Assembly: GCF_000701505.1 (NCBI RefSeq)
Contig: NZ_KL370787.1
Coordinates: forward strand, 1 to 48,296
Origin: Dyadobacter crusticola DSM 16708
GTDB lineage: Bacteria; Bacteroidota; Bacteroidia; Cytophagales; Spirosomataceae
Reading direction: 5' to 3'
Length of the DNA: 48,296 nt
Under the pieces are notes generated by a model. The model had not been told where the DNA came from. It did not search any database and saw nothing but the letters and a program-made list of their open reading frames with translations. Shown one piece after another: positions 41,034-48,296 of the stretch; within the stretch, counting starts at the first letter, position 1, and each line of letters begins with the position of its first letter. The position numbers and the translations under genes are program-made.

Positions 41034-41891
41034 TCAATAGTCTCCCAAAGTCTCTTCCAACTGACCCAACGCTGCTGCCAGCTGCTCATCGTTTGGCGCA
41101 ACGCCGTGCCATTTGTGGCTTCCCATCATAAAGTCAACACCATAGCCCATTCCGGTGTGAAGCAGGATCATGATCGGCCTGCCGTGACCAAGGCGGCTTT
41201 TCGCCTCGTACAAACCTTTCAGCACTGCTGCCATATCATTACCTTCTTCAATGGAAATTACCTCCCAGCCAAAAGCTTCGTATTTTTTACCAAGATCAAG
41301 GTTGTTCATTACCTTCACGGTTGGACCGTCGATCTGCTGTCCGTTCAAATCGATAAATGCGATAAGATTGTCAACCTGGTGGTGCGGCGCAAACGTAGCT
41401 GCCTCCCAAACCTGGCCTTCCTGCTGCTCACCATCGCCCATTAACACATATACCAGACCTTTATCTCCATTCAGCTTTTTAGCCAATGCAGCCCCGATCG
41501 CCACAGACATTCCCTGCCCCAGTGAACCTGACGCAATGCGAATACCCTCTAAATGCTCGTGTGTAGTTGGGTGACCTTGTAATCTTGAATCCAGCTTGCG
41601 GAAAGTAGCCATTTCTTCAACCGGGAAATAACCTCTGCGAGCGAGCGTGCTGTACCATACCGGAGAAATGTGACCGTTTGACAGGAAAAACAGATCTTCA
41701 TCCGTTCCATTCATATCAAAAACAGGCTTTCCGTCTGTCTCTTTCAGCTTCATCCGCTCAAAGTACAGAGCCACTAATAATTCGGTACAGCCGAGAGAGC
41801 CGCCCGGGTGACCCGACTGGCAGCCATGCACCATGCGTACAATGTCCCTGCGAACTTGTGAAGCTACTTTTTCTAGTTGTTCAATTTCCAT
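41034..41891 (-). CDS. Transketolase, N-terminal subunit
   Basis: 285 residues, the thiamine-diphosphate-binding half. It has HGCQSGHPGGSLGCTELLVALYF, the GSLGQGMSVAIGAALAKKL segment, and the diphosphate/Mg motif MGDGEQQEGQVWEAATFAPHH followed by LIAFIDLNGQQIDG. It precedes the C-terminal chain on the same strand, the usual order for split transketolases. No upstream promoter is clear in the 104-base gap to the Bcp gene. Confidence 0.95.
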   Translation of the reverse strand: MEIEQLEKVASQVRRDIVRMVHGCQSGHPGGSLGCTELLVALYFERMKLKETDGKPVFDMNGTDEDLFFLSNGHISPVWYSTLARRGYFPVEEMATFRKLDSRLQGHPTTHEHLEGIRIASGSLGQGMSVAIGAALAKKLNGDKGLVYVLMGDGEQQEGQVWEAATFAPHHQVDNLIAFIDLNGQQIDGPTVKVMNNLDLGKKYEAFGWEVISIEEGNDMAAVLKGLYEAKSRLGHGRPIMILLHTGMGYGVDFMMGSHKWHGVAPNDEQLAAALGQLEETLGDY

Positions 41892-41995
41892 TTTTATCGA
41901 TTTTCTATTGGACTATGTTAAATCCGGCCGCCCTCGCGATGAGTGACTTAACCAGGCAAATGTCTGCTTAATCGGACTGGCAAAATGACTTATAA

Positions 41996-42454
41996 TTACT
42001 CAGTTTTACCAAGAATTTGACCTGCGTGATTTTTGGCCTCAACCTTTTGAATAACCTCCTCAATGGTACCTTCTTCATTAATGACGAAAGTAGTGCGGAT
42101 TATACCCATATAAGTTTTCCCAAAATTCGTTTTTTCGCCCCAAACCTGATAAGCTTCCACCATCTTGTGGTCGGTATCAGAAAGAAGTGAGAAAGGCAGG
42201 TTATGTTTTTTGATAAATTTTAAATGCGACTTCTGGTCGTCGACACTTACTCCCAGTACACTATACCCTTTTTTGATAAGCTCTTCGTAATTATCTCTCA
42301 GGTTACAGGCCTGCGTCGTGCAGGTTGGGGTATCGTCTTTTGGATAAAAGTACAGAACCAGTTTTTTTCCCTGAAAATCCGAAAGTTTTACTTCGTCTCC
42401 ATTTTGGTCCTTCGCTGAAAATGCGGGTGCGGGCTCTCCTGCCTCAATTGCCAT
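41996..42454 (-). CDS. bcp: Thioredoxin-dependent thiol peroxidase (Bcp type)
   Basis: Reduces hydrogen peroxide and organic peroxides. 152 residues with the peroxidatic Cys45 in PKDDTPTCTTQACNLRD and resolving Cys50 five residues later, which is the BCP/PrxQ arrangement. LVLYFYPKDDTP and FSLLSDTDHKMVEAYQVWGEK are other conserved parts. Cytoplasmic. The gene follows the M23 peptidase gene after only 3 bases, so the two are cotranscribed leftward. Confidence 0.95.
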   Translation of the reverse strand: MAIEAGEPAPAFSAKDQNGDEVKLSDFQGKKLVLYFYPKDDTPTCTTQACNLRDNYEELIKKGYSVLGVSVDDQKSHLKFIKKHNLPFSLLSDTDHKMVEAYQVWGEKTNFGKTYMGIIRTTFVINEEGTIEEVIQKVEAKNHAGQILGKTE

Positions 42455-42457
42455 AGT

Positions 42458-44413
42458 TTACTTTTTACGTTTAACCTTCTTACGAATAACAACCGGTTCG
42501 GTGATTTCTGTTCGCAAGATAGTACTATTTCCCGCCCTGTCCTTTACTTCAAGCACAAGCTCGCCCTCGAAAAGCTTGCTCTTGTCGAGTTTTTCAGACC
42601 AGATATATGCTTTTTTATAATCGTAATTCAAGAGCACCCATTCTCCGTTTACAAATGCATTGAAGCTTTCTATGCCGGACGTGGGGTCGCTGATAAAGCC
42701 GGTGATACGCGTCTTGCTATGTTCGGTCAAGCGTACTTTCGGCGGCAATGTATCCGCCATAATTACGAAAGTGCCCAGCTCTCGTGTATCAAATTCAATA
42801 CGGTCGTCGTTCCACGTTCCGCCCAAAAACCGGTAGTCTCCATTTAGGTAGCGATAAACCCTTGTTTTCTCTTTGTTCTCAGGTATCTTTTCCGGGGTGA
42901 ATGAAACTGAAATGTAATCGTTCAATGCAGTGCCGCGGTTGTTGATTGTCAATGCATTGAAATTCTGCTGACCGGTCAGGAACAGGGTATCGAACAAACT
43001 GGTGTTCTTGAAGCTCACGCCCCACTTTTCAGCCTTGTACGCAGAGGCAACCCCGGGTAAAATCTGGCTGCGCAGGTAAGTCTTGACAGTAGTATTAGCC
43101 ACTTTCACAGAGTCCGGGCGATACTCCCTTAAATCAGTCAGAAAAACAGCTGCATCATCAGCGTAAAGGTCCGGCTCATTTTTTACTTCTTTGCCGTCGA
43201 CAAAATAGGTCGCAAATGGAATGGTACTCCGGTAATACTTTGCTTTCACAACCAACGTGTTTTCCTGTACATCCGTTTGAACCCACTCCGGACGTACTTC
43301 TGTAGTATCCATCCGCAATGGAGGATTCCTCGGCTCACCTTTGATAGTGAATAGCAGCTCGGAAGCATTTTCGTAGGAATCTGAAATCCGGATTTTGACT
43401 TGGTGGTTCAGCGTATCCGTAATGTTGAGCTTACCTTGAAAAGCGTTGGTTTTGTAGAGATTAAATGTATTTCCATCAGGAACATAACACTTCAAAAACC
43501 GCTGCCCGGTCGCCTGCTCGGTTTGGTAGTCGATGAGGTTATTATAATCCCTTGTGGAAGTGCTGGGGAAAATTTCAATGTTGTAAGAAAATACCTCCTG
43601 CCCGTCCATTGTGATCTCGATACATTGCAGTCCGTATCGGAAACCAGTCCCCGTCATCTGATCATGCGCAACAAGATCGAAACCGACCATTCCGGTCGCA
43701 GTTACGGGTTCTTTCAAGCGGTAAGATCCGTCTGCAAGCTTGACAGGTGCATATACCTTTCTGTCAAATTGCCCATTCACCCGCCCATTGATATCAAGCG
43801 GACGAATGGCGAGATTGACGAATTTGGGCGGAGTTACGTCGCGGATTTCCTTAAACCCGAAATACAACGGATTGAGATAATTGTTCTTGCAATCACGGAT
43901 TTCAAAATGCAAATGCGGACCAGCTGATCCGCCCGTATTTCCTGAGAGGGCGATCACCTCGCCTTTCTTAACAGCAAACCTTCCTTCTTCGGGAAAGAGC
44001 TCCGTTTCAAAAGTCTGCTTTTTATATTGCTCCTCCCGCACATAGCTGGCCAGCGGCTCACTGAATTTCAGCAAATGCCCGTAAACGGTTGTTTGTCCAT
44101 TCGGATGCCGCAGGTATATTACGTTACCATAGCCAGTCCGCTGTACACCTACTTTATATACATAACCTTCCGCCGCAGCATAAACCGGCAATCCCTCGCG
44201 CTGCTCGGTGCGGATATCCAAACCCGCATGAAAGTGGTTACTCCGGAGATCGCCAAGCCCGCCGGCCAGTGAATTAGGCAATCCGGGCCGGATCGGAAAT
44301 TGATAGTAATCTTTTTGGTAAGACAACTTTTGGGCAAAAGCAGCCCCGCCCAAAAAGGCAAAACCCAAAGCAAAAAAGCTGATGCGGACGATTGCCCGGA
44401 AACAATAATGCAT
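42458..44413 (-). CDS. M23-family metallopeptidase (LytM-like)
   Basis: 651-residue exported protein (signal peptide about 1-27, ...FLGGAAFAQ). Residues about 45-190 carry a peptidase M23 domain: SNHFHAGLDIRTEQREGLPVYAAAEG (zinc ligands in HxxxxD), NVIYLRHPNGQTTVYGHLLKF and AGPHLHFEIRD (catalytic HxH). The remaining 450 residues are beta-rich, with no recognisable catalytic motif. M23 enzymes cut peptidoglycan cross-bridges or regulate amidases, so this is probably a periplasmic cell-wall factor. Precedes bcp and follows the FAH-family gene after 50 bases. Confidence 0.92.
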   Translation of the reverse strand: MHYCFRAIVRISFFALGFAFLGGAAFAQKLSYQKDYYQFPIRPGLPNSLAGGLGDLRSNHFHAGLDIRTEQREGLPVYAAAEGYVYKVGVQRTGYGNVIYLRHPNGQTTVYGHLLKFSEPLASYVREEQYKKQTFETELFPEEGRFAVKKGEVIALSGNTGGSAGPHLHFEIRDCKNNYLNPLYFGFKEIRDVTPPKFVNLAIRPLDINGRVNGQFDRKVYAPVKLADGSYRLKEPVTATGMVGFDLVAHDQMTGTGFRYGLQCIEITMDGQEVFSYNIEIFPSTSTRDYNNLIDYQTEQATGQRFLKCYVPDGNTFNLYKTNAFQGKLNITDTLNHQVKIRISDSYENASELLFTIKGEPRNPPLRMDTTEVRPEWVQTDVQENTLVVKAKYYRSTIPFATYFVDGKEVKNEPDLYADDAAVFLTDLREYRPDSVKVANTTVKTYLRSQILPGVASAYKAEKWGVSFKNTSLFDTLFLTGQQNFNALTINNRGTALNDYISVSFTPEKIPENKEKTRVYRYLNGDYRFLGGTWNDDRIEFDTRELGTFVIMADTLPPKVRLTEHSKTRITGFISDPTSGIESFNAFVNGEWVLLNYDYKKAYIWSEKLDKSKLFEGELVLEVKDRAGNSTILRTEITEPVVIRKKVKRKK

Positions 44414-44463
44414 GAAAGAAGGAGATTGCGGCGCAGCTGGCCGATAAACTTGAAGAATACGGT

Positions 44464-45075
44464 TTATTTAACGAATAGTTCAAGCATCTTCTTGCCCTCA
44501 ATGAATGCAGTGAGCTTATCCCCGATCTGCACGGCGGAAACTCCTTTGGGAGTACCTGTAAAAATAAGGTCGCCTTTTTTCAATGTAAAATAGCGGGAAA
44601 CGAACGAAATCAGGTAGTTGATCCGGTATAGCATCATCGACGAGTTACCCTGCTGCTTTATTTCTCCATTGATATCCAAACTGAAATTGATGTTCTGGAT
44701 ATCCTCAAAATCAGATATAGGCACGAATTCTGACACAGGCGCCGATCCATTAAATGCCTTCGCGAGCTCCCAGGGTAATCCCTTACTTTTTAACTCAGAC
44801 TGTAAATCCCTGGCAGTGAAGTCAATACCCACTCCGATCTCATCATAATACTTGTGCGCAAACCGCTCTTCAATATTCTTGCCGACGCGATTGATCTTAA
44901 CCACCAGCTCCACTTCGTGATGGACATCTTTGGAAAAAGAAGGATAGAAAAAAGGCTCTCCCAGGCGCAGCTGAGCAGTTTCAGGTTTTAGAAAAATAAC
45001 AGGAGCATCAGGTTTTGCATTGTTCAGCTCCGCGATATGATCCGCATAATTCCGCCCTACACAAATTATTTTCAT
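44464..45075 (-). CDS. Fumarylacetoacetate hydrolase family protein
   Basis: 203 residues. The FAH fold is shown by MKIICVGRNYADHIAELNNA, PVIFLKPETAQLRLGEPF, VHHEVELVVKINRVGKNI (metal-binding Glu residues), YDEIGVGIDFTARDLQSELK, GLPWELAKAFNGSAPVSEF and LIFTGTPKGVSAVQ. Bacterial members of this short group act as acylpyruvases or oxaloacetate decarboxylases; the exact substrate is not shown. Cytoplasmic. First gene of the leftward FAH/M23/bcp run. Confidence 0.92.
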   Translation of the reverse strand: MKIICVGRNYADHIAELNNAKPDAPVIFLKPETAQLRLGEPFFYPSFSKDVHHEVELVVKINRVGKNIEERFAHKYYDEIGVGIDFTARDLQSELKSKGLPWELAKAFNGSAPVSEFVPISDFEDIQNINFSLDINGEIKQQGNSSMMLYRINYLISFVSRYFTLKKGDLIFTGTPKGVSAVQIGDKLTAFIEGKKMLELFVK

Positions 45076-45115
45076 TCGGGGTAAATCTGGTTTAAATGTG
45101 TATTTCTGTCAATAA

Positions 45116-45123
45116 CAAAACTA
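45116..45123 (-). promoter_or_regulatory. -7 element for the FAH/M23/bcp genes
   Basis: On the minus strand TAGTTTTG matches TAnnTTTG, about 40 bases before the ATG at 45075. No good TTTG is found at -33. Confidence 0.5.
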
Positions 45124-45244
45124 CTTACAAAGCAGCCAGTGACATAACATTTGCCACAATTTTTCGCTCCTGAAACAGTTGTTACATATAGATGTTCCCT
45201 GCCGGCAAGAGCGGGCTTAGCTGCTCAAAAGAATAAATTCTTGC

Positions 45245-45252
45245 TATTTTTG
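45245..45252 (+). promoter_or_regulatory. -7 element for the NlpC/P60 gene
   Basis: TATTTTTG matches TAnnTTTG and lies 31 bases before the ATG at 45284. -33 is not clear. Confidence 0.5.
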
Positions 45253-45283
45253 GTTAAACATTGTTTCAATTCAAAGCTTGCGC

Positions 45284-45913
45284 ATGAAGAAGCAAATTAC
45301 TCTTTCCATTTTCTTTTCATTTTTAGTCCTCAACCTCCTGACTTCCTGTGATACCCTCCGCAAAACACCTGAAAAACCTAGCTACGCCAAGACCAGCGGA
45401 AGGCGCACGCTGACATCGCGCAAGCCCGCACCGAAAGCGCCTGCAAGAAAACCAGCGCCGAGTACCGCCGCGAGGCCGGCTACAAAGCCTGTTTATTCCA
45501 ATCCGGGCAGCTTATCAAGCGCCGAAATCCCGCAGGTTGTGCAGGTAGCAAGAACTTATACAGGTACTCCCTACCGTTCGGGAGGGAATGACAAGAATGG
45601 GATCGATTGTTCGGGTTTAATTTGTTCGGTGTACTCTGAGATTGGCGTGAAAGTACCGCGCATCTCCTGGCAGCAGTCTGAATTTGGGCAGGAGGTAAGT
45701 CAGTTAAAAGACTTGAAAGCAGGCGACTGGCTGTTTTTTGTACCGGAAGCCGGCAAGGAAGGTTACGTATCCCACGCCGGTATTGTAACCGACGTGAGAA
45801 GTCCGCAGGAAATTATATTCATCCACGCATCTACTTCGCGCGGCGTAAGAGAAGACAATTTGTTTTCTAACTATTTCAAAGGCCGTTTCGTCAAAGCAAT
45901 GCGGCCCTTTTGA
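45284..45913 (+). CDS. NlpC/P60-family lipoprotein (C40 peptidase)
   Basis: 209 residues from ATG 45284 (a TTG six bases upstream is possible). Lipobox LLTSC with Cys22, followed by a Lys/Pro/Ala-rich linker to about 75, then an NlpC/P60 domain. Catalytic residues are Cys109 in GIDCSGLIC, His164 in YVSHAGIV and His181 in IFIHAST. This endopeptidase type cuts D-glutamyl-diaminopimelate bonds in peptidoglycan stems. Outer-membrane or periplasmic. Convergent with the HAD gene, 2 bases apart. Confidence 0.93.
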   Translation: MKKQITLSIFFSFLVLNLLTSCDTLRKTPEKPSYAKTSGRRTLTSRKPAPKAPARKPAPSTAARPATKPVYSNPGSLSSAEIPQVVQVARTYTGTPYRSGGNDKNGIDCSGLICSVYSEIGVKVPRISWQQSEFGQEVSQLKDLKAGDWLFFVPEAGKEGYVSHAGIVTDVRSPQEIIFIHASTSRGVREDNLFSNYFKGRFVKAMRPF

Positions 45914-45915
45914 TA

Positions 45916-46575
45916 TCAGGCAAATAGCGCATTCACTTTCGCAAAAGACATTTCCTGATAATCTGAAATATACAGATCGCACGGAGGCAGCTCTTCCCTG
46001 GTGTGCGAGCTTAAAACGCCGACTACACGCATTCCCGCATTGATCGCCGCAGAAACCCCGGAGAACGAATCCTCAAAAACAATGCATTGCTGTGGGGTAA
46101 CACCGAGGTTTTTGGCAGAAGCAAGATACACTTCGGGATCCGGCTTGTGCTTCGTCACATTCTCGCTCGCCAGCACAGAACCGAGGTAATCCATTACCGG
46201 CACTTTACCGAAAATTAGATCCAGATTGGCGCGCGGTGCAGAAGTAGCTACACCCAGTCTGACCTGATTATTTTTCAAATCTTCAATGAACGGAACAAAG
46301 CCGCTGATTGGCTCTACAAAAGGTTCGTAAATTTTTCGGAACAAACTTTCCTTTTCATCTTCAAGCTGCAAAAGCTCCTCTCCTTCCACTACCCTTTCGA
46401 GAAAATGGCTGAGAATGTAGCTGTTACTTTTACCATACATATGGGCAGCAAAGTCAGCATCGGTTGGACTAAGGTTACGCTTCGAAAAAAATGCGCGGAA
46501 GGCTTTGGAATGGTACGGATTGGTGTGGCAAATTACACCGTCCATATCGAAAATAACTGCTATTGGATCTTTCAT
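45916..46575 (-). CDS. HAD-family hydrolase, beta-phosphoglucomutase-like
   Basis: 219 residues from ATG 46573-46575; the longer in-frame start adds 12 residues that do not look conserved. HAD motifs: VIFDMDGVICHTNPYH (Asp10, Asp12), LGVATSAPRANLDLIF (motif II), and KHKPDPEVYLASAKNLG with VFEDSFSGVSAAINAG (motifs III/IV). The cap position and overall length fit the beta-phosphoglucomutase/phosphatase group. Substrate unknown. Confidence 0.92.
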   Translation of the reverse strand: MKDPIAVIFDMDGVICHTNPYHSKAFRAFFSKRNLSPTDADFAAHMYGKSNSYILSHFLERVVEGEELLQLEDEKESLFRKIYEPFVEPISGFVPFIEDLKNNQVRLGVATSAPRANLDLIFGKVPVMDYLGSVLASENVTKHKPDPEVYLASAKNLGVTPQQCIVFEDSFSGVSAAINAGMRVVGVLSSHTREELPPCDLYISDYQEMSFAKVNALFA

Positions 46576-46815
46576 ACTACAAAGGTATGCAACGACACGC
46601 CTATCAATCAAGCTGGTTAACCGATCTGAGACGGAATCAGTCAGTTGCGGGAGCAGTCAGAAGTTTCGATTGGAAATAGCAGATAATAATGTTATTCTAT
46701 TAAATTTACCCTAACTTGTTAACTAGTCACAAGTAAAATGGGCCTTCTTGTTTCTTTCCCACACGGCTTTTTACAGCCGGGATTGAATACCTTTTCGTTT
46801 AATTAATTGTAGAGT

Positions 46816-47277
46816 ATGAATGAATTAGAAAGGATAAGCAATGCAGCGGGGCCGCAACCTGTTTCAAAGCCTGAAAGGAACCTGAGTTCGCTCGAAGTTT
46901 ACGATCAGTTTGGTGCGATGGCTTACGGCATTGTTTTACAAATCATTCCACAACCGCATCTGGCGCAGGAAGTCCTGGTAAGTGTATTTTCATCTCCTTT
47001 GCTTCAATCTTGCAACAGCTATCCATTTTCCTACGCCGCCTGCATTATCAAGCTGGCGCGCGCGAAGGCAGTAGAAGCAAAAAAGAAATTGACATCGCTT
47101 ACCGCACTTGAAGAGGACAATGCACCATTTTCAGGCACACCAACACCCCAAGTCATATTTGACCTTGCATTTCGCCGCGGACTTACGCCGGACGAAGTGG
47201 CAGTTAAATTAAACATTACAAAATCTGAAGTGCTACGCAGCTTCCATGATTTTTTCAAAACAAACGGCAAAGCTTAA
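46816..47277 (+). CDS. Degenerate sigma-70-like protein
   Basis: 153 residues. YDQFGAMAYGIVLQIIPQPHLAQEVLVSVFSS has the layout of ECF region 2 (compare 'Y..YG..LY..A.R...D...AEDL.QEVFLKVW'), and LAFRRGLTPDEVAVKLNITKSEVLRSFHDFF has that of the region 4 helix-turn-helix, but key region 2 residues (the aspartate-rich core and the WL..IA segment) are missing. It overlaps the next gene, an anti-sigma-like membrane protein, by 32 bases. It may be a diverged sigma factor or a non-sigma regulator. The assignment rests on pattern and neighbourhood. Confidence 0.65.
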   Translation: MNELERISNAAGPQPVSKPERNLSSLEVYDQFGAMAYGIVLQIIPQPHLAQEVLVSVFSSPLLQSCNSYPFSYAACIIKLARAKAVEAKKKLTSLTALEEDNAPFSGTPTPQVIFDLAFRRGLTPDEVAVKLNITKSEVLRSFHDFFKTNGKA

Positions 47278-47737
47278 AGCATTGAAAACACAGGAATTTA
47301 TAGAAAGCGGAATATTGGAAGCCCATCTCCTCGGACTCACAAACCAGGAGGAGCAAACGAAGGTCAGGCAAATGGTTGAATCGGACCAGGCTCTTGAAGA
47401 GTATGTTGTTGAACTCGAAGCAGGTATTAATCAATATTTCGTCAGAGAGTCGGTAACACCGCCGGAAGATGTTCGGGAGGTAGTCAAACTGAGAAGCACG
47501 CGTGATAAGAAGGCGCGCCAGGAATTTTCCAATGCGGAGAAAACCGACCGGCAGTATCTGGACGTAGAAGTGAACGATACACATATCAAAGTCCATAAAT
47601 TCTGGCGACCCGCGTTCATTGCAGTATTCATATTGTCGAAAATCTTCCTGATAGCGGGGCTTTATTATTATTTCAAAACAGTAAGCCAGGAGGAAGAACT
47701 GGAAAGACTAAAAATGCAGGTTGAACAAACCAGGTAG
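47246..47737 (+). CDS. Anti-sigma-like single-pass membrane protein
   Basis: 163 residues. The N terminus has the anti-sigma pattern SGILEAHLLGLTNQEEQTKVRQMVESDQALEEYVVELE, similar to RskA-type domains ('GLLE.YVLG.L...E...VE..L..DP.L...L'). One transmembrane helix near residues 126-144 (AFIAVFILSKIFLIAGLYYYF), then a short helical C terminus. It begins inside the sigma-like gene (overlap 32 bases), so translation is probably coupled. Terminator follows at 47760-47787. Interaction with the sigma-like protein is inferred. Confidence 0.75.
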   Translation: MIFSKQTAKLKALKTQEFIESGILEAHLLGLTNQEEQTKVRQMVESDQALEEYVVELEAGINQYFVRESVTPPEDVREVVKLRSTRDKKARQEFSNAEKTDRQYLDVEVNDTHIKVHKFWRPAFIAVFILSKIFLIAGLYYYFKTVSQEEELERLKMQVEQTR

Positions 47738-47759
47738 AGAATAAATTGAATTTGGATAG

Positions 47760-47787
47760 AGCCGGAGCCTGTACTTCGGCTTTTTTG
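47760..47787 (+). terminator. Terminator after the anti-sigma-like gene
   Basis: 8-base-pair stem AGCCGGAG/CTTCGGCT (47760-47767 with 47774-47781, one G-U pair) with 6-base loop, followed by TTTTT. Confidence 0.8.
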
Positions 47788-47870
47788 TGCTCAGGTGTTT
47801 TTTTTGAATTTTCTCAACTTCACCCCGTTACCAACCCTTGTCTTTTCCGTATAGGATAATGAAGAATCAT

Positions 47871-47878
47871 TATATTTG
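47871..47878 (+). promoter_or_regulatory. -7 element for the coiled-coil gene
   Basis: TATATTTG matches TAnnTTTG and lies 17 bases before the ATG at 47896. It fits a leader of about 10 bases. Confidence 0.5.
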
Positions 47879-47895
47879 TTTACGGCACATCCTAT

Positions 47896-48296
47896 ATGAA
47901 AGACAGAGACAGAATCAGTAATGTGGAAGATTTAATCGCAGACATGTTAATCCGCCTGGACAGGATCGACGACGGACAAGCAGCACTTCAAAGCGGGCAG
48001 GAAAGGCTGGAATTTAGCCTTGATGATCTTAAAAGTGAGGTTAGGGAGCTGGCGAAGGAGCAGCATTCCTTTGATAGGAAGCAGTCCGCCACACAAGAGT
48101 TAATGAAGAACTTTATTAAAGTTGTCAGAAAGAACAGTGTGGATATTAGCGGCAACGGTAACCGCATTGATGAAAACACGCTTAAAATCGAGTTAAACAA
48201 CATTGAAATTGAACTAAGCCGAGCAGCTATTGAAGGCAACACTGTCTCGATTGAAAAGCATAGCGCTGAAATTGGGCAACTTAAAGCTGCAACAGA
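47896..48296 (+). CDS. Coiled-coil protein, C terminus beyond the window
   Basis: Open frame from ATG 47896 to the right edge, 133 complete codons. It reads MKDRDRISNVEDLIADMLIR and continues with LDRIDDGQAALQSGQERLEFSLDDLKSEVRELAKE, then heptad-like repeats (e.g. GNRIDENTLKIELNNIEIEL). Leu/Ile spacing predicts a long coiled coil; there is no signal peptide or membrane helix in the visible part. Such DUF-like coiled-coil proteins are common in this phylum near insertion sequences. Function unknown. Confidence 0.7.
   Translation, partial: MKDRDRISNVEDLIADMLIRLDRIDDGQAALQSGQERLEFSLDDLKSEVRELAKEQHSFDRKQSATQELMKNFIKVVRKNSVDISGNGNRIDENTLKIELNNIEIELSRAAIEGNTVSIEKHSAEIGQLKAAT

Noticed and set aside
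43400..43927. 175-codon open frame opposite the M23 peptidase gene
   Set aside because: No recognisable motif, no start signal, and complete overlap with a well-supported gene.
46738..46806. 22-codon open frame before the sigma-like gene
   Set aside because: Too short, with no promoter, ribosome site or terminator to support it.
1..48296. CRISPR arrays, tRNA or rRNA genes, prophage or restriction/defence loci
   Set aside because: I saw no regularly spaced direct repeats, no cloverleaf with CCA end, no ribosomal RNA sequence and no restriction, Cas, toxin-antitoxin or phage structural proteins while reading both strands. A tRNA scan would be needed for certainty.

Overview
The window looks like chromosome from a member of the Bacteroidota, order Cytophagales, probably Dyadobacter or a close relative. 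Four things point there: a complete porP/sprF-gldK-gldL-gldM-gldN locus for the type IX secretion system (T9SS) and gliding motor, a cargo protein with a T9SS C-terminal sorting domain, Bacteroidota-style promoters (TTTG, 19-21 bases, TAnnTTTG), and families typical of the phylum (DUF4271, DUF3109, split transketolase, bifunctional HisB). The genus is inferred from overall protein character; no database was searched.

Layout. Bases 1-213 hold the 5' end of an IS1182-type transposase cut by the window edge. Bases 342-4507 carry folB with a DivIVA-domain gene, a WD40 protein, a phosphopantetheinyl transferase and a SirB1/transglutaminase-like protein. Bases 4675-11782 are a long rightward run: galE, rfbB and rfbA for nucleotide sugars, an O-methyltransferase, a large LysM lytic transglycosylase, a DUF3109 protein and an alkyltransferase-like protein. 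Bases 11835-19209 are mixed: a small secreted protein, a sodium:solute symporter, clpS-recR-sod, a TPR protein, a TlpA-like thioredoxin, azurin and an unknown membrane protein. Bases 19313-28493 run sucD, DUF4271, hemD, porP/sprF and gldKLMN, and form the most coherent functional block.

Bases 28575-33912 hold a collagen-like lipoprotein, miaA, a leftward PASTA/T9SS-cargo/rhodanese operon and riboflavin synthase. Bases 34096-38215 hold bifunctional hisB, a 36-residue membrane peptide gene in its own apparent transcription unit, a small exported protein, and a carbonic anhydrase-SulP pair. Bases 38302-39819 are an ECF sigma / membrane anti-sigma / Spy-like operon. Bases 40019-46575 hold split transketolase, Bcp, an M23 peptidase, a FAH-family hydrolase, an NlpC/P60 lipoprotein and a HAD phosphatase. 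The window ends with a very degenerate sigma-like gene overlapping an anti-sigma-like membrane gene, and a coiled-coil gene cut by the right edge.

Most genes are housekeeping or conserved phylum-level genes. I did not find a clear, wholly new defence or mobile system. The best leads are regulatory and architectural: an 18/20-identical motif at matching distance upstream of both gldL and gldM, hairpins between the gld genes, a DD(G/S)WG repeat insertion in GldN, a 56-residue tandem repeat in GldL, the degenerate sigma/anti-sigma pair, the 36-residue membrane peptide unit, and an apparently exported superoxide dismutase.
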